From JAFGOM01 sp964605795 (lineage in GTDB: Archaea > Halobacteriota > Methanomicrobia > Methanomicrobiales > Methanospirillaceae): a stretch of 61,478 nucleotides of DNA. The DNA is taken from the NCBI GenBank assembly GCA_964605795.1, contig CAZSDZ010000012.1, positions 1 to 61,478 on the forward strand, read 5' to 3'. Shown one piece after another: positions 51,437 to 61,381 of this stretch. How positions within the stretch are numbered: the first letter of the stretch is position 1; each line of letters opens with the position of its first letter. Position numbers and translations under genes: made by a program. The notes under the pieces were generated by a model. It saw only the letters and a list, made by a program, of their open reading frames with translations. It did no database searches and had not been told where the DNA came from.

Positions 51437-52351
51437 ATGGAACTCAAAGGTCCCCACTACAAGGATTACATGCAGCGAGCGGTTGTAAAACCAGATAAGA
51501 AAGTAAACCTGTCTGATTTTGATACCGGATGGGCACAGTCAGAGAATCTCAAGGATCTCGGTGAAAAAAAAGCCCAGAAACTGCTCGAAGAGATGCTTGC
51601 AGATAATAGGAAGACGCTTCGGAAGGTGCAGGAGACCCTCTATGCAGATCAGGGGTATGCGATTCTCATCATCCTGCAGGGCATGGATACCGCAGGCAAA
51701 GACGGGACGATACGGCATGTGATGTCTGGTGTGAATCCCCAGGGCTGCAGGGTATCGGGTTTTAAGGTTCCGACAGCTGAAGAGCACAGTCATAATTTCC
51801 TCTGGAGGTGTAATCCTCTCCTGCCGCGACGGGGGGAGATCGGGATCTTTAACCGGTCGTACTACGAGGATGTGCTCGTGGTCAAAGTTCATCCCGATCG
51901 CTTAGAGGAGCTCCCCAACCAGTATGGGCATACGCAGGGAGGATTCTGGGAGGGGAGGTACGAGGATATCAATGCATTTGAGAAGCACCTGGTGCGGAAC
52001 GGTACCGTTATCCTGAAGTTTTTCCTTCACATCTCAAAGAAAGAACAGAAAAAGAGGCTTTTAGATCGTCTTTCAGAAGAGGATAAGTACTGGAAGTTCT
52101 CTCTTGGTGATCTGGCCGAACGTAACCACTGGGACCAGTATACTGATGCGTACGAGAAGATGCTTTGTGCCACCTCTACCGGGTATGCACCCTGGTTTGT
52201 CGTTCCGGCAGACTACAAGTGGGTTGCACGCACGTTTGTTGCTGAAGTGATTGTGTCAGCAATCGAGGGACTGAATCTCTCGTATCCGCGACTGGAAGAA
52301 TCAGAGATCGATGAACTGAAGAAAGCGAAGAGAACACTTGAGAGTGAGTAG
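51437..52351 (+). CDS. ppk2: Polyphosphate kinase 2 family protein
   Basis: The protein has 304 residues from the ATG at 51437, preceded by AGGTG; the frame opens at 51362. Walker A is GMDTAGKDG, Walker B is NRSYYEDVLVVKVHPD, and the lid carries RNHWDQYTDAYEKML. PPK2 transfers phosphate between polyphosphate and nucleotides. The N-terminal KVNLSDFDTGWAQSENLKDL is a class feature. It is a single gene, with no PPK1 nearby. Confidence 0.92.
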   Translation: MELKGPHYKDYMQRAVVKPDKKVNLSDFDTGWAQSENLKDLGEKKAQKLLEEMLADNRKTLRKVQETLYADQGYAILIILQGMDTAGKDGTIRHVMSGVNPQGCRVSGFKVPTAEEHSHNFLWRCNPLLPRRGEIGIFNRSYYEDVLVVKVHPDRLEELPNQYGHTQGGFWEGRYEDINAFEKHLVRNGTVILKFFLHISKKEQKKRLLDRLSEEDKYWKFSLGDLAERNHWDQYTDAYEKMLCATSTGYAPWFVVPADYKWVARTFVAEVIVSAIEGLNLSYPRLEESEIDELKKAKRTLESE

Positions 52352-52629
52352 AATACAAGCTCCTTTTTTGGTTACGAATTTCTCTTTTTAAGCAGAATAT
52401 AATCTGAATATGCCTGATAGGGGTAGTATTAGATACGGGAAACTGATGGCAATTCTGTCGAATTTATCGGCGATGATATGATTATGCACGCAATCGGATA
52501 TACCGGATGGATACAGATCTCTTCAGTTTGGCATTGAATCACTTTTTCTATATAAAAATTACGCTCGTATTGTACCGTACCTATAAATAGAATCAAATCA
52601 TTGATATCTTTGTACACAGGAGATGTCGT

Positions 52630-53325
52630 ATGGGAATAGGAGATAATCTAAGCAGTTCATTTGGCTATGCCAAGGATGGACTTGTTGGACAGTGGGTCCG
52701 TTGGATCCTTCTGTTAATCTGTTTTATTGTACAGATTGGTACGATATTCATTGTTCCATTGTTCAGTGGATATCTTGTCAGGGTTTTTGCAGGAGCAGAA
52801 AAAGCCCCTGATGTAAATCAGTGGAAGAAACTTTTTGTCGATGGATGGAAAATGAACATCATTGACATTGTTTATTTCATCATTCCAATTCTGATAGGGT
52901 TAATTATTCTGGGTCTTGCTGAGGTATTTGGTATTCTGGCTTTAATCGTTCAAGGCATTACAAATCCGATGGCATATACGGGAATAATATTTGGAGTAGG
53001 ATTTACTGCTTTAATTGTATTTCTCATCTTTGCGATTATCTTTAGTTTATTCGCCATTATCGGAACAGTACGATTTGCCCGGAAAGATAAGCTTGGAGAA
53101 GCTTTTGCTTTCAGTGAGATTGTAGCTCACATCAAGAAGATTGGATGGGTAAAATACATTATTGCCATTATCGTTCTTGAAATTGTAATCGGTGTCATTG
53201 TAGCAATTTTAATGAATATTCCAGTTATCCAGATAGTAGGAATGATTATTCTGTTTATTATCACTCCACTCCTTTCTATTTGGGGAGCAAGGTATTATTC
53301 AAACCTTTATGATGAAGGTTTGTAA
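52630..53325 (+). CDS. DUF4013 membrane protein
   Basis: The protein has 231 residues. The N-terminal GDNLSSSFGYAKDGLVGQWV is the start pattern of DUF4013, followed by six helices (IVPLFSGYLVRVFAG, IIPILIGLIILGLAEVFGI, ...) and a RFARKDKLGEAFAFSEIVAH loop and YYSNLYDEG end. The family is archaeal and of unknown function. A related C-terminal piece occurs at 56767-57068. The terminator region downstream is AT-rich. Confidence 0.85.
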   Translation: MGIGDNLSSSFGYAKDGLVGQWVRWILLLICFIVQIGTIFIVPLFSGYLVRVFAGAEKAPDVNQWKKLFVDGWKMNIIDIVYFIIPILIGLIILGLAEVFGILALIVQGITNPMAYTGIIFGVGFTALIVFLIFAIIFSLFAIIGTVRFARKDKLGEAFAFSEIVAHIKKIGWVKYIIAIIVLEIVIGVIVAILMNIPVIQIVGMIILFIITPLLSIWGARYYSNLYDEGL

Positions 53326-53859
53326 GATTGCCTTACCATTTTTTTATTAATTTCTGTGTTTTTTATAGATCTCCTCTGAAATTTTGCAGTATTAAGGTTT
53401 AGCAAATAATACGTCCCTTTTGATTGTGAGTACTGATATTATTAGGTTCTTTATTGATCTGTGTGGGTAGATTATCAGAACACATGATTGAATCAAATCC
53501 GTTTTTATTTTGACAACATCGGTGATATATTTAACTCGATAAATTAAACCGAACACTCGCTCTATTATTTTCATTTATGAAAAGGACTATTGTACGTACT
53601 CAGATTTAAATGTTGTACTAAAATTAATTTCGTAACATTGTTGCCGTCGAGTGTTCGATTCAAAAAAGATCTGCGGATGATGGGATAATACATGTAATAA
53701 TCAATTAATTACCTATGGGCGACTGTTTAAAGATGGAATTGCATATTATAAAGAAGGAAAATTCAAACTTGCTTCTTCATCAAGTATCACTGAAATAACG
53801 AAAAAATGGATGGTTAAGTTTTGAGATTTCGCAAAGCAATATCTCTGTTATATTTTGCT
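53326..53859. other. Intergenic scar with relics of two TPR genes
   Basis: A plus-strand piece at 53718-53775 reads FKDGIAYYKEGKFKLAS, the N-terminal unit of a TPR gene of the 18028 type, with no continuation. It meets sequence at 53775-53845 that is similar to the region after the TPR lipoprotein gene at 24700-24770. The junction looks like a deletion between repeats. Poly-T and AT-rich parts (53326-53600) hold nothing else. Confidence 0.5.
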
Positions 53860-55692
53860 TCAGCCTAATTCCGGGTTTATTTTCAGTGCCTGTTCGTATG
53901 CTACATTGGCCTCTTCATATCGCCCAAGCTTTTCTAGAGCCACTCCCTTGTTATACCATGCTTCAGCTAATCCCGGGTTAATCTTCACTGCCTGATCTAA
54001 TGCTGCAATGGCTTCTTGATACCTGCCAAGGGTATTTAGAGCCCACCCCTTGTTATTCCAGGCTAAGACATGCTCCGGGTTAATCTTCAGCGCCTGGTCG
54101 TATGCTACAATTTCGTCGTTATACCGCCCAAGGTATCCTAGATCCACTCCCTTGTTATACCATGCTTCAGCATCCCTTGGATTAATCTTCAGTGCCTGGT
54201 CGTATACTACAATGGCTTCTTGATACCTGCCAAGGTTATCTAGAGCCACTCCCTTGTTATACCATACTAAAGTTAATTCCGGGTTAATCTTCAGGGCCTG
54301 GTCGTATGCTTCAATAGCTTCTTGATATCGCCCAAGGTATCCTAGATCCACTCCCTTGTTACTCCATACTTCAGTAAATTCCGGGTTAATCTTCAGTGCT
54401 TGGTCGTATGCTTCAATAGCTTCTTGATATCGCCCAAGTGTTCCTAGATCCATCCCTTTGTTATACCATGCTGCAGTTAATTCCGGATTAATCTTCAGTG
54501 CTTGGTCGTATGCTTCAATAGCTTCTTGATATTGCCCAAGTGTTCCTAGATCCACTCCCTTGTTATACCATTCTATGGCCTGATTCGAATTACTTGCATA
54601 TTTACCGGTTAAAATTAGATTTCGAGCTTGTTTTGCAACCTCATAATTTGGATCAATACGTAAAGCTTCATCTAATGCAATAATAGCTTCTTCATTTCTA
54701 CCAAGACCAATTAATGCACCCCCTTTATTAAAATACGAATCCGCATCGTTTGGATTTAATTGGATTGCATGTTCACTGGACTCGATGGACTTTTCATATT
54801 CCTTCATTTGGTTATATGCCCATGCTTTATTATTCCATGCATCAGCATTATTTGGATCTAATTGAATCGCTTGATTCAACGCATTAATACCTTCTTTATA
54901 ATTTCCAGATTCAAGTAATTCAACACCTTTATTATAATAATAATTTTCGACTTTTGTCTCAAGTGATGATGAAACAATTGCTGCTTCAACCAGACCTACA
55001 AAAATTAAAATGATAATAGAGATTCCAATGATTTTCCAGGTAGATGAGTTAAATTTCGATCCTTCATATCCTAAATCGTTATTATTATTATAAAGCCAAT
55101 TATTTCTTTTATATGCATACAGAGGCAAAAATATTATCCAAACAAATAATACAATAATACCCCACCCAATTGGAGTCCATTTCATTATTGGGTCTTGTGA
55201 ATTAGAATTGCCGGTTCCTATCTTTTTTGCATCATCATAGACCAGATAAGCTACTGCAATTCGGTACAAAAAAGGTAAATACCATGGAAAATTTTCGACC
55301 TTAAAAAGAGGAATTACTGATATTACAACACCAGCAACAAACATCAACCAAAAAAAATATGTGGGTTTTATTTGATCAAAATTGGTAGTTTGCTCTACAT
55401 TAGATTTAATAGTTGAATCTTTCTCAAAATAAGATTCATTGTTTAATTTTTTCAAAAATTTTTGATTTTTTTCTAGATTTTTTTTGTATTGTTCAATGTC
55501 GGGATCAATTTGAATAGCATTAAAAAAACAAGTATTTGCATCAGTATAATTACCCATTTGAGATAGACAAACCCCTAGAGCATTCCATGCTTTATGATTT
55601 TCTCCGTTTTCCTTTACTACCTCATAAAAATGCTCCGAAGCTCCATGAAAATCACGATTTTTAAAAAGGATTAATCCATCTTCCAATGACAT
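53860..55692 (-). CDS. Large TPR membrane protein
   Basis: The protein has 610 residues. N-terminal TPR units and membrane region match the protein at 18721-19881 (MSLEDGLILFK, GASEHFYEVVKENGENHKAW and WTPIGWGIIV). The C-terminal part has ten TPR units in near-perfect 34-residue copies, of which the six GRYQEAIEAYDQALKINPEL-type units were probably expanded by duplication. The present stop is due to a frameshift: in the next frame the tail AEAKYNRDIALRNLKT runs to a stop at 53814, matching the end of the lipoprotein gene at 24752. The gene is thus slightly truncated. The role is a TPR scaffold at the membrane. Confidence 0.85.
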   Translation of the reverse strand: MSLEDGLILFKNRDFHGASEHFYEVVKENGENHKAWNALGVCLSQMGNYTDANTCFFNAIQIDPDIEQYKKNLEKNQKFLKKLNNESYFEKDSTIKSNVEQTTNFDQIKPTYFFWLMFVAGVVISVIPLFKVENFPWYLPFLYRIAVAYLVYDDAKKIGTGNSNSQDPIMKWTPIGWGIIVLFVWIIFLPLYAYKRNNWLYNNNNDLGYEGSKFNSSTWKIIGISIIILIFVGLVEAAIVSSSLETKVENYYYNKGVELLESGNYKEGINALNQAIQLDPNNADAWNNKAWAYNQMKEYEKSIESSEHAIQLNPNDADSYFNKGGALIGLGRNEEAIIALDEALRIDPNYEVAKQARNLILTGKYASNSNQAIEWYNKGVDLGTLGQYQEAIEAYDQALKINPELTAAWYNKGMDLGTLGRYQEAIEAYDQALKINPEFTEVWSNKGVDLGYLGRYQEAIEAYDQALKINPELTLVWYNKGVALDNLGRYQEAIVVYDQALKINPRDAEAWYNKGVDLGYLGRYNDEIVAYDQALKINPEHVLAWNNKGWALNTLGRYQEAIAALDQAVKINPGLAEAWYNKGVALEKLGRYEEANVAYEQALKINPELG

Positions 55693-56296
55693 TCTATTTT
55701 CTATAGATTTTTGTATTGATATACTTCACGATTTAATTCAATTAACTATTCGAATAATAAATCGCGACAGATTAAGACAGAAAAACAATTATTAAATTTC
55801 TGTTTTCTCAACGTTTATTGGTAGTCGGGCCTGAAGGCAGCCGGCTACCACTTTACTCGTATGCCTCGTGCGCTTTTGTTCCTCTGGTTGGTCATTCCCC
55901 CTTGACCCATCCCCTTTCTATTCTTTTATCCTGTGAATGATGATGTATCGAACACTCGGTATAACCTTATCGGTATGAGGTCTTCCTCCATCAATAGGAT
56001 CATTATAATACAAACCGGCGATGATAGGACGAAATTGTTTCCAATCAATTAATTGTTCTATTTAACCCAGGCGATCTCCAAGTACTGCAATTTTTTTATA
56101 ATTTTGCGAAAGGATAAAAGAGGAAAATGTCGTATATTATATTATACATTCTTAGATAAAAGCTATTGGTTTTGCACTATTCTCCTATGTCAATGTGGAA
56201 TACTCTGTCCTTTTTTGATCTCCTTACTGGATGAACTCTCATAAATTAGTTGAAACAAATCGTAAATTATAATTAATTACAAACCTTCAAATTATT
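55693..56296. other. Upstream region duplicated near the element's TPR gene
   Basis: Bases 55693-55910 resemble 19882-20108 upstream of the element copy (shared blocks such as TTTCTATTAATTTTTG and CTGGTTGGTCAT). The shared stretch probably includes a promoter and a common 5' leader. From 55911 on I see only AT-rich sequence and no gene. Confidence 0.5.
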
Positions 56297-56647
56297 ATGA
56301 CAAAATTTTGTCCTGATTGTGGAAAGGAATTAATTAATGAAAATGCAGTAATTTGTCCAAATTGTGGAGGTGCATTAAAAAAAATCTCCCAAGGTGGTGA
56401 ACGAAATCCCGCCGTAGCTGCTATTCTTTCATTTTTGATATGTGGATTAGGACAATTATATAATGGGCAAGGTTTAAAAGCTTTAATTTATTTTATCATC
56501 TCTGTGGTTTTTTTTGGATTGTTATTTGTTATTGTTGGCATCATTCTTCTACCAATATGGTGGATTATTGGGATAATTGATGCATATAAATCAGCAAAAC
56601 TTCTTAATGATGGAGAAGATGCATCTAAATTTATTAATATCTCTTAA
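56297..56647 (+). CDS. Zinc-ribbon TM2-domain protein
   Basis: The protein has 116 residues: a zinc ribbon at the start (CPDCGKELINENAVICPNCG), a linker, then two helices with a TM2 signature (AAILSFLICGLGQLYNGQGL and VGIILLPIWWIIGIIDAYKS). The family is widespread in archaea and bacteria; the function is not known. The leader is AT-rich with a TATA-like TAAATTATAATTAATT. It is a small single gene. Confidence 0.85.
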   Translation: MTKFCPDCGKELINENAVICPNCGGALKKISQGGERNPAVAAILSFLICGLGQLYNGQGLKALIYFIISVVFFGLLFVIVGIILLPIWWIIGIIDAYKSAKLLNDGEDASKFINIS

Positions 56648-56766
56648 TTTTTCGTGTTTATTCATAATTCAAATGCAAAAGGTCTATGTTCATAGTGCCC
56701 CTGATACCTTTATCGTTCGATTATGATTAAGAATTATGGCTTGCGTTCCATTTTAGATTATAACTA

Positions 56767-57068
56767 ATTTATCAACCTTTCTTGCAATCATCTTTGGATT
56801 GTTTGCAATAATTGGAGCGGTCCGGTTTGCCAGAAAAGGAAATCTCGGAGCTGCATTCCAATTTAGTGAGATCGCAGCACATATCGGAAAGATTGGCTGG
56901 GGACATTACATCGTAGCCCTGATTGTATTATGGGTTGTATTCTTCATTATTGCAGCTATCCTCGCGATGATTCCCTTTATTGGAATGATCCTGCTCATTA
57001 TCATAGAGCCGCTCCTGGTTATCTGGGGAGCCAAGTACTATTCCAACCTCTATGATGCCGGTGCGTAA
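56767..57068 (+). pseudogene. Truncated DUF4013 gene
   Basis: The frame encodes only the C-terminal third of a DUF4013 protein: FAIIGAVRFARKGNLGAAFQ, then AAHIGKIGWGHYIVALIVLW and the end WGAKYYSNLYDAGA, closely similar to residues ~135-231 of the protein at 52630. A further ~10 residues of homology precede the apparent start. The N-terminal helices and GDNLSSSF start are absent, so it is a deletion relic. Confidence 0.75.
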
Positions 57069-57319
57069 ACAAACCCTTTCTTTTTTTTAATCGCCCGGTT
57101 GTTTTAGGTATCAGTGATATTAGTGGATTGTTGATATTTTTCTCATCTATAATACCAATTTCTGGCTTTTCCTATCAATTTCTGTACGTTTTTTTCAGAA
57201 TGTAATCCGGTTGCAACGAATACATTAAGCAGCATAAATGCTGTGAAACGTCTATCAGAAAGATTCTTTGAGAGGCATCCTTTTATTCCACCTTTTCCAA
57301 ACGTTTTTTGTAGATAAGT

Positions 57320-58411
57320 ATGGGTGCATCGTGTAATACTGATAGCACTCCTGTCTCAACCCTTACAGATCTCGGATGGGATGAGGAACTGGAGCGATCG
57401 TTCTCTGTATTTACCGGTCCTTATTATGCAGGACGGGTGGCAGCGGTACAGAAAAACCATTACGAAGTACTGCTCCCGGGCCGGACGGTATCGGTACCGG
57501 TTTCAGGTGCATTACAGAAGATAAAAAAATTTCCGGCTGTTGGTGACTTTGTCGTCCTCCTGGATCACGAGGATATTCATTCCCTTGTAATCGTGACAAT
57601 CCTGCCCAGGAGGACCGCACTTTTCCGGGGTGGTGCGGGTGAGAAGAAAGGAGAACAGATCCTGGCAGCAAATATCGACTATGCGTTTATCGTTACCGAT
57701 TCCGGCCCTGACTTCTCACTTGCACGGCTTGAGCGGTATCTCATGATCGTGTATGCATCGGGGGCACGCCCGGTTATTGTTGTGAACAAGATTGATCTGT
57801 CAGATGATATCTCTGCTATTCGTGAGGCTATAGCAGAGCTGGGCCCGGATATCCCGGTAGTATGTACCAGTGCAGTCCAGGAGACTGGTCTAGACTCATT
57901 GGAACCGTTTTTACAGCCAGGAAAGACCGTGGTCTGTATCGGGTCATCTGGTGTCGGGAAATCGACTCTTATCAATGTGATGGCGGGAAGAGAACTTCAT
58001 AAAACAGGCAGTATCAGGGAAGATGACGGGAAAGGGAGACACACAACGACAGTCAGGGAACTTGCCCTCCTCCCGTCCCGGGCTATCATTATTGATACCC
58101 CCGGGCTTCGCGAGATTCGGATCTGGACTGCAAAAGAGAGTCTTTCAGAGGTCTTTGATGATATCCGGTTCTTTGCACAGGGTTGCAGGTTTTCAGACTG
58201 CGAGCATAAAACAGAACCCGGGTGTGCGGTTTTACAAGCAGTTGCCGAGGGTGAATTATCAGAGGAGCGGCTGTTGCGATACCACAAAATTCAGAAAGAA
58301 CTGGCATTTGAATCAGATAAAGCAGAGATCGGGCTGAAACGATTCGAGAAGAAACGGTGGAAGGGAATTGCGGGATTCTCAAAAGAGATACAGGAGTATA
58401 GGCGCCATTAA
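57320..58411 (+). CDS. rsgA: Ribosome small-subunit-dependent GTPase RsgA
   Basis: The protein has 363 residues with circularly permuted GTPase motifs in order: NKIDLSDD, TSAVQETGLD, GSSGVGKSTL and DTPGLREI. An N-terminal OB-fold (residues ~30-115) and a C-terminal zinc finger (CRFSDCEHKTEPGC) complete the family. RsgA helps 30S maturation in bacteria; it is uncommon in archaea, so acquisition from bacteria is likely. It lies 84 bases from the next gene on the same strand. Confidence 0.93.
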   Translation: MGASCNTDSTPVSTLTDLGWDEELERSFSVFTGPYYAGRVAAVQKNHYEVLLPGRTVSVPVSGALQKIKKFPAVGDFVVLLDHEDIHSLVIVTILPRRTALFRGGAGEKKGEQILAANIDYAFIVTDSGPDFSLARLERYLMIVYASGARPVIVVNKIDLSDDISAIREAIAELGPDIPVVCTSAVQETGLDSLEPFLQPGKTVVCIGSSGVGKSTLINVMAGRELHKTGSIREDDGKGRHTTTVRELALLPSRAIIIDTPGLREIRIWTAKESLSEVFDDIRFFAQGCRFSDCEHKTEPGCAVLQAVAEGELSEERLLRYHKIQKELAFESDKAEIGLKRFEKKRWKGIAGFSKEIQEYRRH

Positions 58412-58495
58412 TCTGTATCTATCGGTTCTATCTGGTTCTCTCCCATGGAACAGGAGGAGAGGAATATATTTCTCATCAGGAATGCTACTCACAGT

Positions 58496-59257
58496 ATGAA
58501 GAGTAGTATTCTTCTCACACTTGGTCTTGTGCTGGTACTCTGTGTTGGTAGTATCAGCATGGTCTGTGCCGACGAGGAAGAGACGGTAATCGATGATACC
58601 ATCTCGGTATCAGGTACCGGTATCGTAAAGACAGCGCCTGACCTCTGTACCCTCTCACTCTCGGTGACAACGAAAGGAACGAATGTCAAGGAACTGCAGA
58701 AAGAAAACGCAAAAACCATGAACAAGATCCTCGCCGGATTTGAGAGGATGGATAGTTGTTCTCTTGATGAAAAAGAAGTGCAGACAAGCGGATTTTCCAT
58801 CTCTGAAGTCTATTATCCTGATGACGCCACCATTGCAAAGTATGGAAAGGATAAGACCATCTACCAGGTGGAAAATTCGATCTCCATAGAGACCGGCAAG
58901 TTGTCCTGTATCGGAGATATCATCGATACTGCCGTTTCAAACGGGGCAAACCGCATCGATTCTGTCACGTTTAGTTTAAGCCCAAAGAAGGAGCAGGAAT
59001 ACCGGACTTCTGCACTCGCAGCAGCTGTCGATATGGCCAGCCATGATGCCGAGGTGGTCCTTTCTGCCCTCGGCAGGAGTCTTGGATCGGTTAAGACCGT
59101 GAATGTGGTCAAGTCATATAACCCGCCGGTTTACTATGGTGCAAGTGACAGCATGGCATACATGATCCAGGCAGAATCTGCACCGGCACCGACACCCATC
59201 GATCCCGGGGATGTAGAAGTGACTGCAGATGTCTCGATAACCTACCGGATCGCATAA
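58496..59257 (+). CDS. Exported SIMPL-domain (DUF541) protein, second copy
   Basis: The protein has 253 residues from the ATG at 58496 (MKSSILLTLGLVLVLCVGSI signal peptide); the frame opens at 58445. The DTISVSGTGIVKTAPDLCTL, GFSISEVYYPDDATIAKYGK and HDAEVVLSALGRSLG blocks match the protein at 31708-32481 throughout. The two are close paralogues. The YNPPVYYGASDSMAYMIQ region differs from its paralogue in length. An envelope role is likely, the mechanism unknown. Confidence 0.88.
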   Translation: MKSSILLTLGLVLVLCVGSISMVCADEEETVIDDTISVSGTGIVKTAPDLCTLSLSVTTKGTNVKELQKENAKTMNKILAGFERMDSCSLDEKEVQTSGFSISEVYYPDDATIAKYGKDKTIYQVENSISIETGKLSCIGDIIDTAVSNGANRIDSVTFSLSPKKEQEYRTSALAAAVDMASHDAEVVLSALGRSLGSVKTVNVVKSYNPPVYYGASDSMAYMIQAESAPAPTPIDPGDVEVTADVSITYRIA

Positions 59258-59475
59258 CCATCTCCTTTTTTTTGAGCCTGATAAGGATGGGATGATTTTT
59301 ATCCTGGTTTTATCCTGAGATCTGCCCTTTTTCGGGGAGAGATAGGGTTTTAGACCTCTGCAATATGGTCAATTCAGGCCTAAACTTTTGATTTCAGGTA
59401 TAATGGATAAGGGTGTGATAATCTGGTGCCCATTCTTTGGAGACAGAATGAGAGATACGAATATGATGATACTAT

Positions 59476-59508
59476 TAAGTATGATACTTAAAAGTATAAT
59501 ACTTAAGA
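59476..59508. promoter_or_regulatory. Two tandem palindromic operators and TATA box
   Basis: TTAAGTAT-G-ATACTTAA (59476-59492) is followed at once by a second AAGTAT-A-ATACTT unit (59493-59505), with centres 15 bases apart. A TATA-like TTTATACC lies at 59515-59522, about 20 bases before the ATG at 59542. This suggests repression of the ATPase gene by a dimeric regulator, possibly a member of a widespread family. Confidence 0.6.
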
Positions 59509-59541
59509 TAATCTTTATACCTTTCAAAAGAATAGTGATAC

Positions 59542-60969
59542 ATGTTTCTTAACCGGCAGAATGAGATTGTATCACTGAAAAAAAGATACTCCAACTCATC
59601 TGCAGAACTCATCATCATCTATGGGAGACGGAGGATTGGCAAATCCGAACTCATCGATCAGTTCCTGTCAGATAGTGTCGGGGTCAGGATTTTAGCCCGG
59701 CAAGAGACAAAAGAGCTCCAGTTAAAACAAGTCTCTGCTGAACTGACCAATCTTTATCGTGATCATTATCTAAAATCGGTTGCGTTCCCTGACTGGGACT
59801 CGGTATTTTTCTATCTCCAGTCGCATGCAGAAGAGAGAGTAGTCCTGGCATTTGATGAATTCCCCTACCTCGTTAAGGAAGATCCTTCTCTTCCCTCAAA
59901 AATTCAGTACCATTGGGATACCTGGCTTAAGGATTCAAAAATTTTTCTCATTCTTTCCGGTTCTTCTATCAGCATGATGGAGGAGATGACTCTGCAGTAT
60001 AAAAGTCCCCTATTTGGGAGGAGAACCGGACAATACCTGATAAAACCACTTCGTTTTGTTCATATACTGGACTATTGCGGAGATCTAAAACAGGCAGCTG
60101 AGTTGTATGCGGTATTTGGCGGAACACCGGCTTATATAGCGAAGGCTGATCTTGGTCAGGATATTTTCTCAAATATCAAGAGAAAGATCCTGTCAGAAGA
60201 CTCGGTTCTGTTTCGGGAGACCGAATTTATCCTCAGGACAGAGATTACAGAGCCCCGCTACTACTTCTCGATATTGCGTGCTATCGCAGAAGGAAATTGT
60301 ACCTCTGCAAAGATTTCACAACACACCGGTATCGAGCGGTCAACAATCTCTAAATATCTCCAGGTGCTCGTGGAGCTCTATTTAATCACCAGAGAGATTC
60401 CTGCCGGAGAACCGGATAAAAGTAAAAAGGGACGATATTTTCTCTCAGATAATTATTTTTCATTCTGGTTTTCCTATGTCTATCCCAACAGCAAGCTAAT
60501 CGAGATGGGTAACAGTGCCTCCCTTATGGAGGATACGATAAAACCAACATTTTCTGCATATATCGGGAGGTTATTTGAGAGCTGCATCAAAGATCTGCTC
60601 TGGGATTTTAACGAGAGAAAATTATTGCCTTTTACCTTTGTTGACTGTTCCCGCTGGTGGTACCGGGAAGATGAGATAGATCTTGTAGCAGACAATGATG
60701 AAAATATCCTGTTTTGTGAGGTGAAATGGCAGGATAAGGTTAATGCAATGACCCTTTATTCACGTTTATCAGGAAAAGCCGATAGATATCATACCTATCA
60801 TAAAAAAGAGAAGGTACAGAAGAATACCTATTATCTCTTAATCGCGAAAAGTTTTCAGGACTCCTCCCTGGTTTCTGATAATAGTGTTTTTGTATGGGAT
60901 ATCAGAACACTCTCTGAGATGTTTTTTAACACTACATCTCCCAGGCCGGAGACTCCCGAAAAAGTTTGA
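59542..60969 (+). CDS. Archaeal AAA ATPase with DUF234 nuclease-like domain
   Basis: The protein has 475 residues. The N-terminal ATPase has Walker A GRRRIGKSEL and Walker B VVLAFDEFPYLV; a winged helix lies at ~245-300 (CTSAKISQHTGIERSTISKY), and the C-terminal DUF234 carries EDEIDLVADNDENILFCEVK, a PD-(D/E)xK-like nuclease core. This family is common in archaea and often lies in mobile or defence regions. It probably acts on DNA in a stress or transposition context. It has its own operator region. Confidence 0.88.
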   Translation: MFLNRQNEIVSLKKRYSNSSAELIIIYGRRRIGKSELIDQFLSDSVGVRILARQETKELQLKQVSAELTNLYRDHYLKSVAFPDWDSVFFYLQSHAEERVVLAFDEFPYLVKEDPSLPSKIQYHWDTWLKDSKIFLILSGSSISMMEEMTLQYKSPLFGRRTGQYLIKPLRFVHILDYCGDLKQAAELYAVFGGTPAYIAKADLGQDIFSNIKRKILSEDSVLFRETEFILRTEITEPRYYFSILRAIAEGNCTSAKISQHTGIERSTISKYLQVLVELYLITREIPAGEPDKSKKGRYFLSDNYFSFWFSYVYPNSKLIEMGNSASLMEDTIKPTFSAYIGRLFESCIKDLLWDFNERKLLPFTFVDCSRWWYREDEIDLVADNDENILFCEVKWQDKVNAMTLYSRLSGKADRYHTYHKKEKVQKNTYYLLIAKSFQDSSLVSDNSVFVWDIRTLSEMFFNTTSPRPETPEKV

Positions 60970-61105
60970 TTAGGGAAAAAAGAAGCTTTATTTAAATTTC
61001 GCCCACCTCATGAAAGGCAGATCTCATATTTCTTTATTCCGATGCAGGGGGTAATAAAGGTGAATTAATGACTGACAGAATAAATGAAAGTTAGAGGTAT
61101 TCAGT

Positions 61106-61381
61106 ATGGTTCGTACTCTCGTGCAGCCCGGCTTTGTAGATGTCCCCCAATTCCATTCAGAAATAATGAAATACCTTCGCCAGAAGGATGAGGTTCGTGA
61201 AGGATACAGCAGTGGATTATTATCAGATGCACGGCATATTTATTGGCCCCATAGGATGGTCACCACTGCAGCCATTGAACAGATCCATTGTTTACTCAAC
61301 AATAACGTGACCTCTCCTGGGAATAACAGTCTCTATCTGATAACAATCCTAATTTTCTCAAGCAGGATGCAATTCAATTGA
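61106..61381 (+). CDS. Hypothetical ORF near the window end
   Basis: The ORF has 91 residues (MVRTLVQPGFVDVPQFHSEI onward). The first ~70 residues look coding (QKDEVREGYSSGLLSDARHI), with codon use like the neighbours; the C-terminal part is less so and may be read beyond a frameshift. A GGTATTCAGT stretch precedes the ATG. It may be a relic of a larger gene. No family is recognised, and nothing else is visible to the window end. Confidence 0.35.
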   Translation: MVRTLVQPGFVDVPQFHSEIMKYLRQKDEVREGYSSGLLSDARHIYWPHRMVTTAAIEQIHCLLNNNVTSPGNNSLYLITILIFSSRMQFN

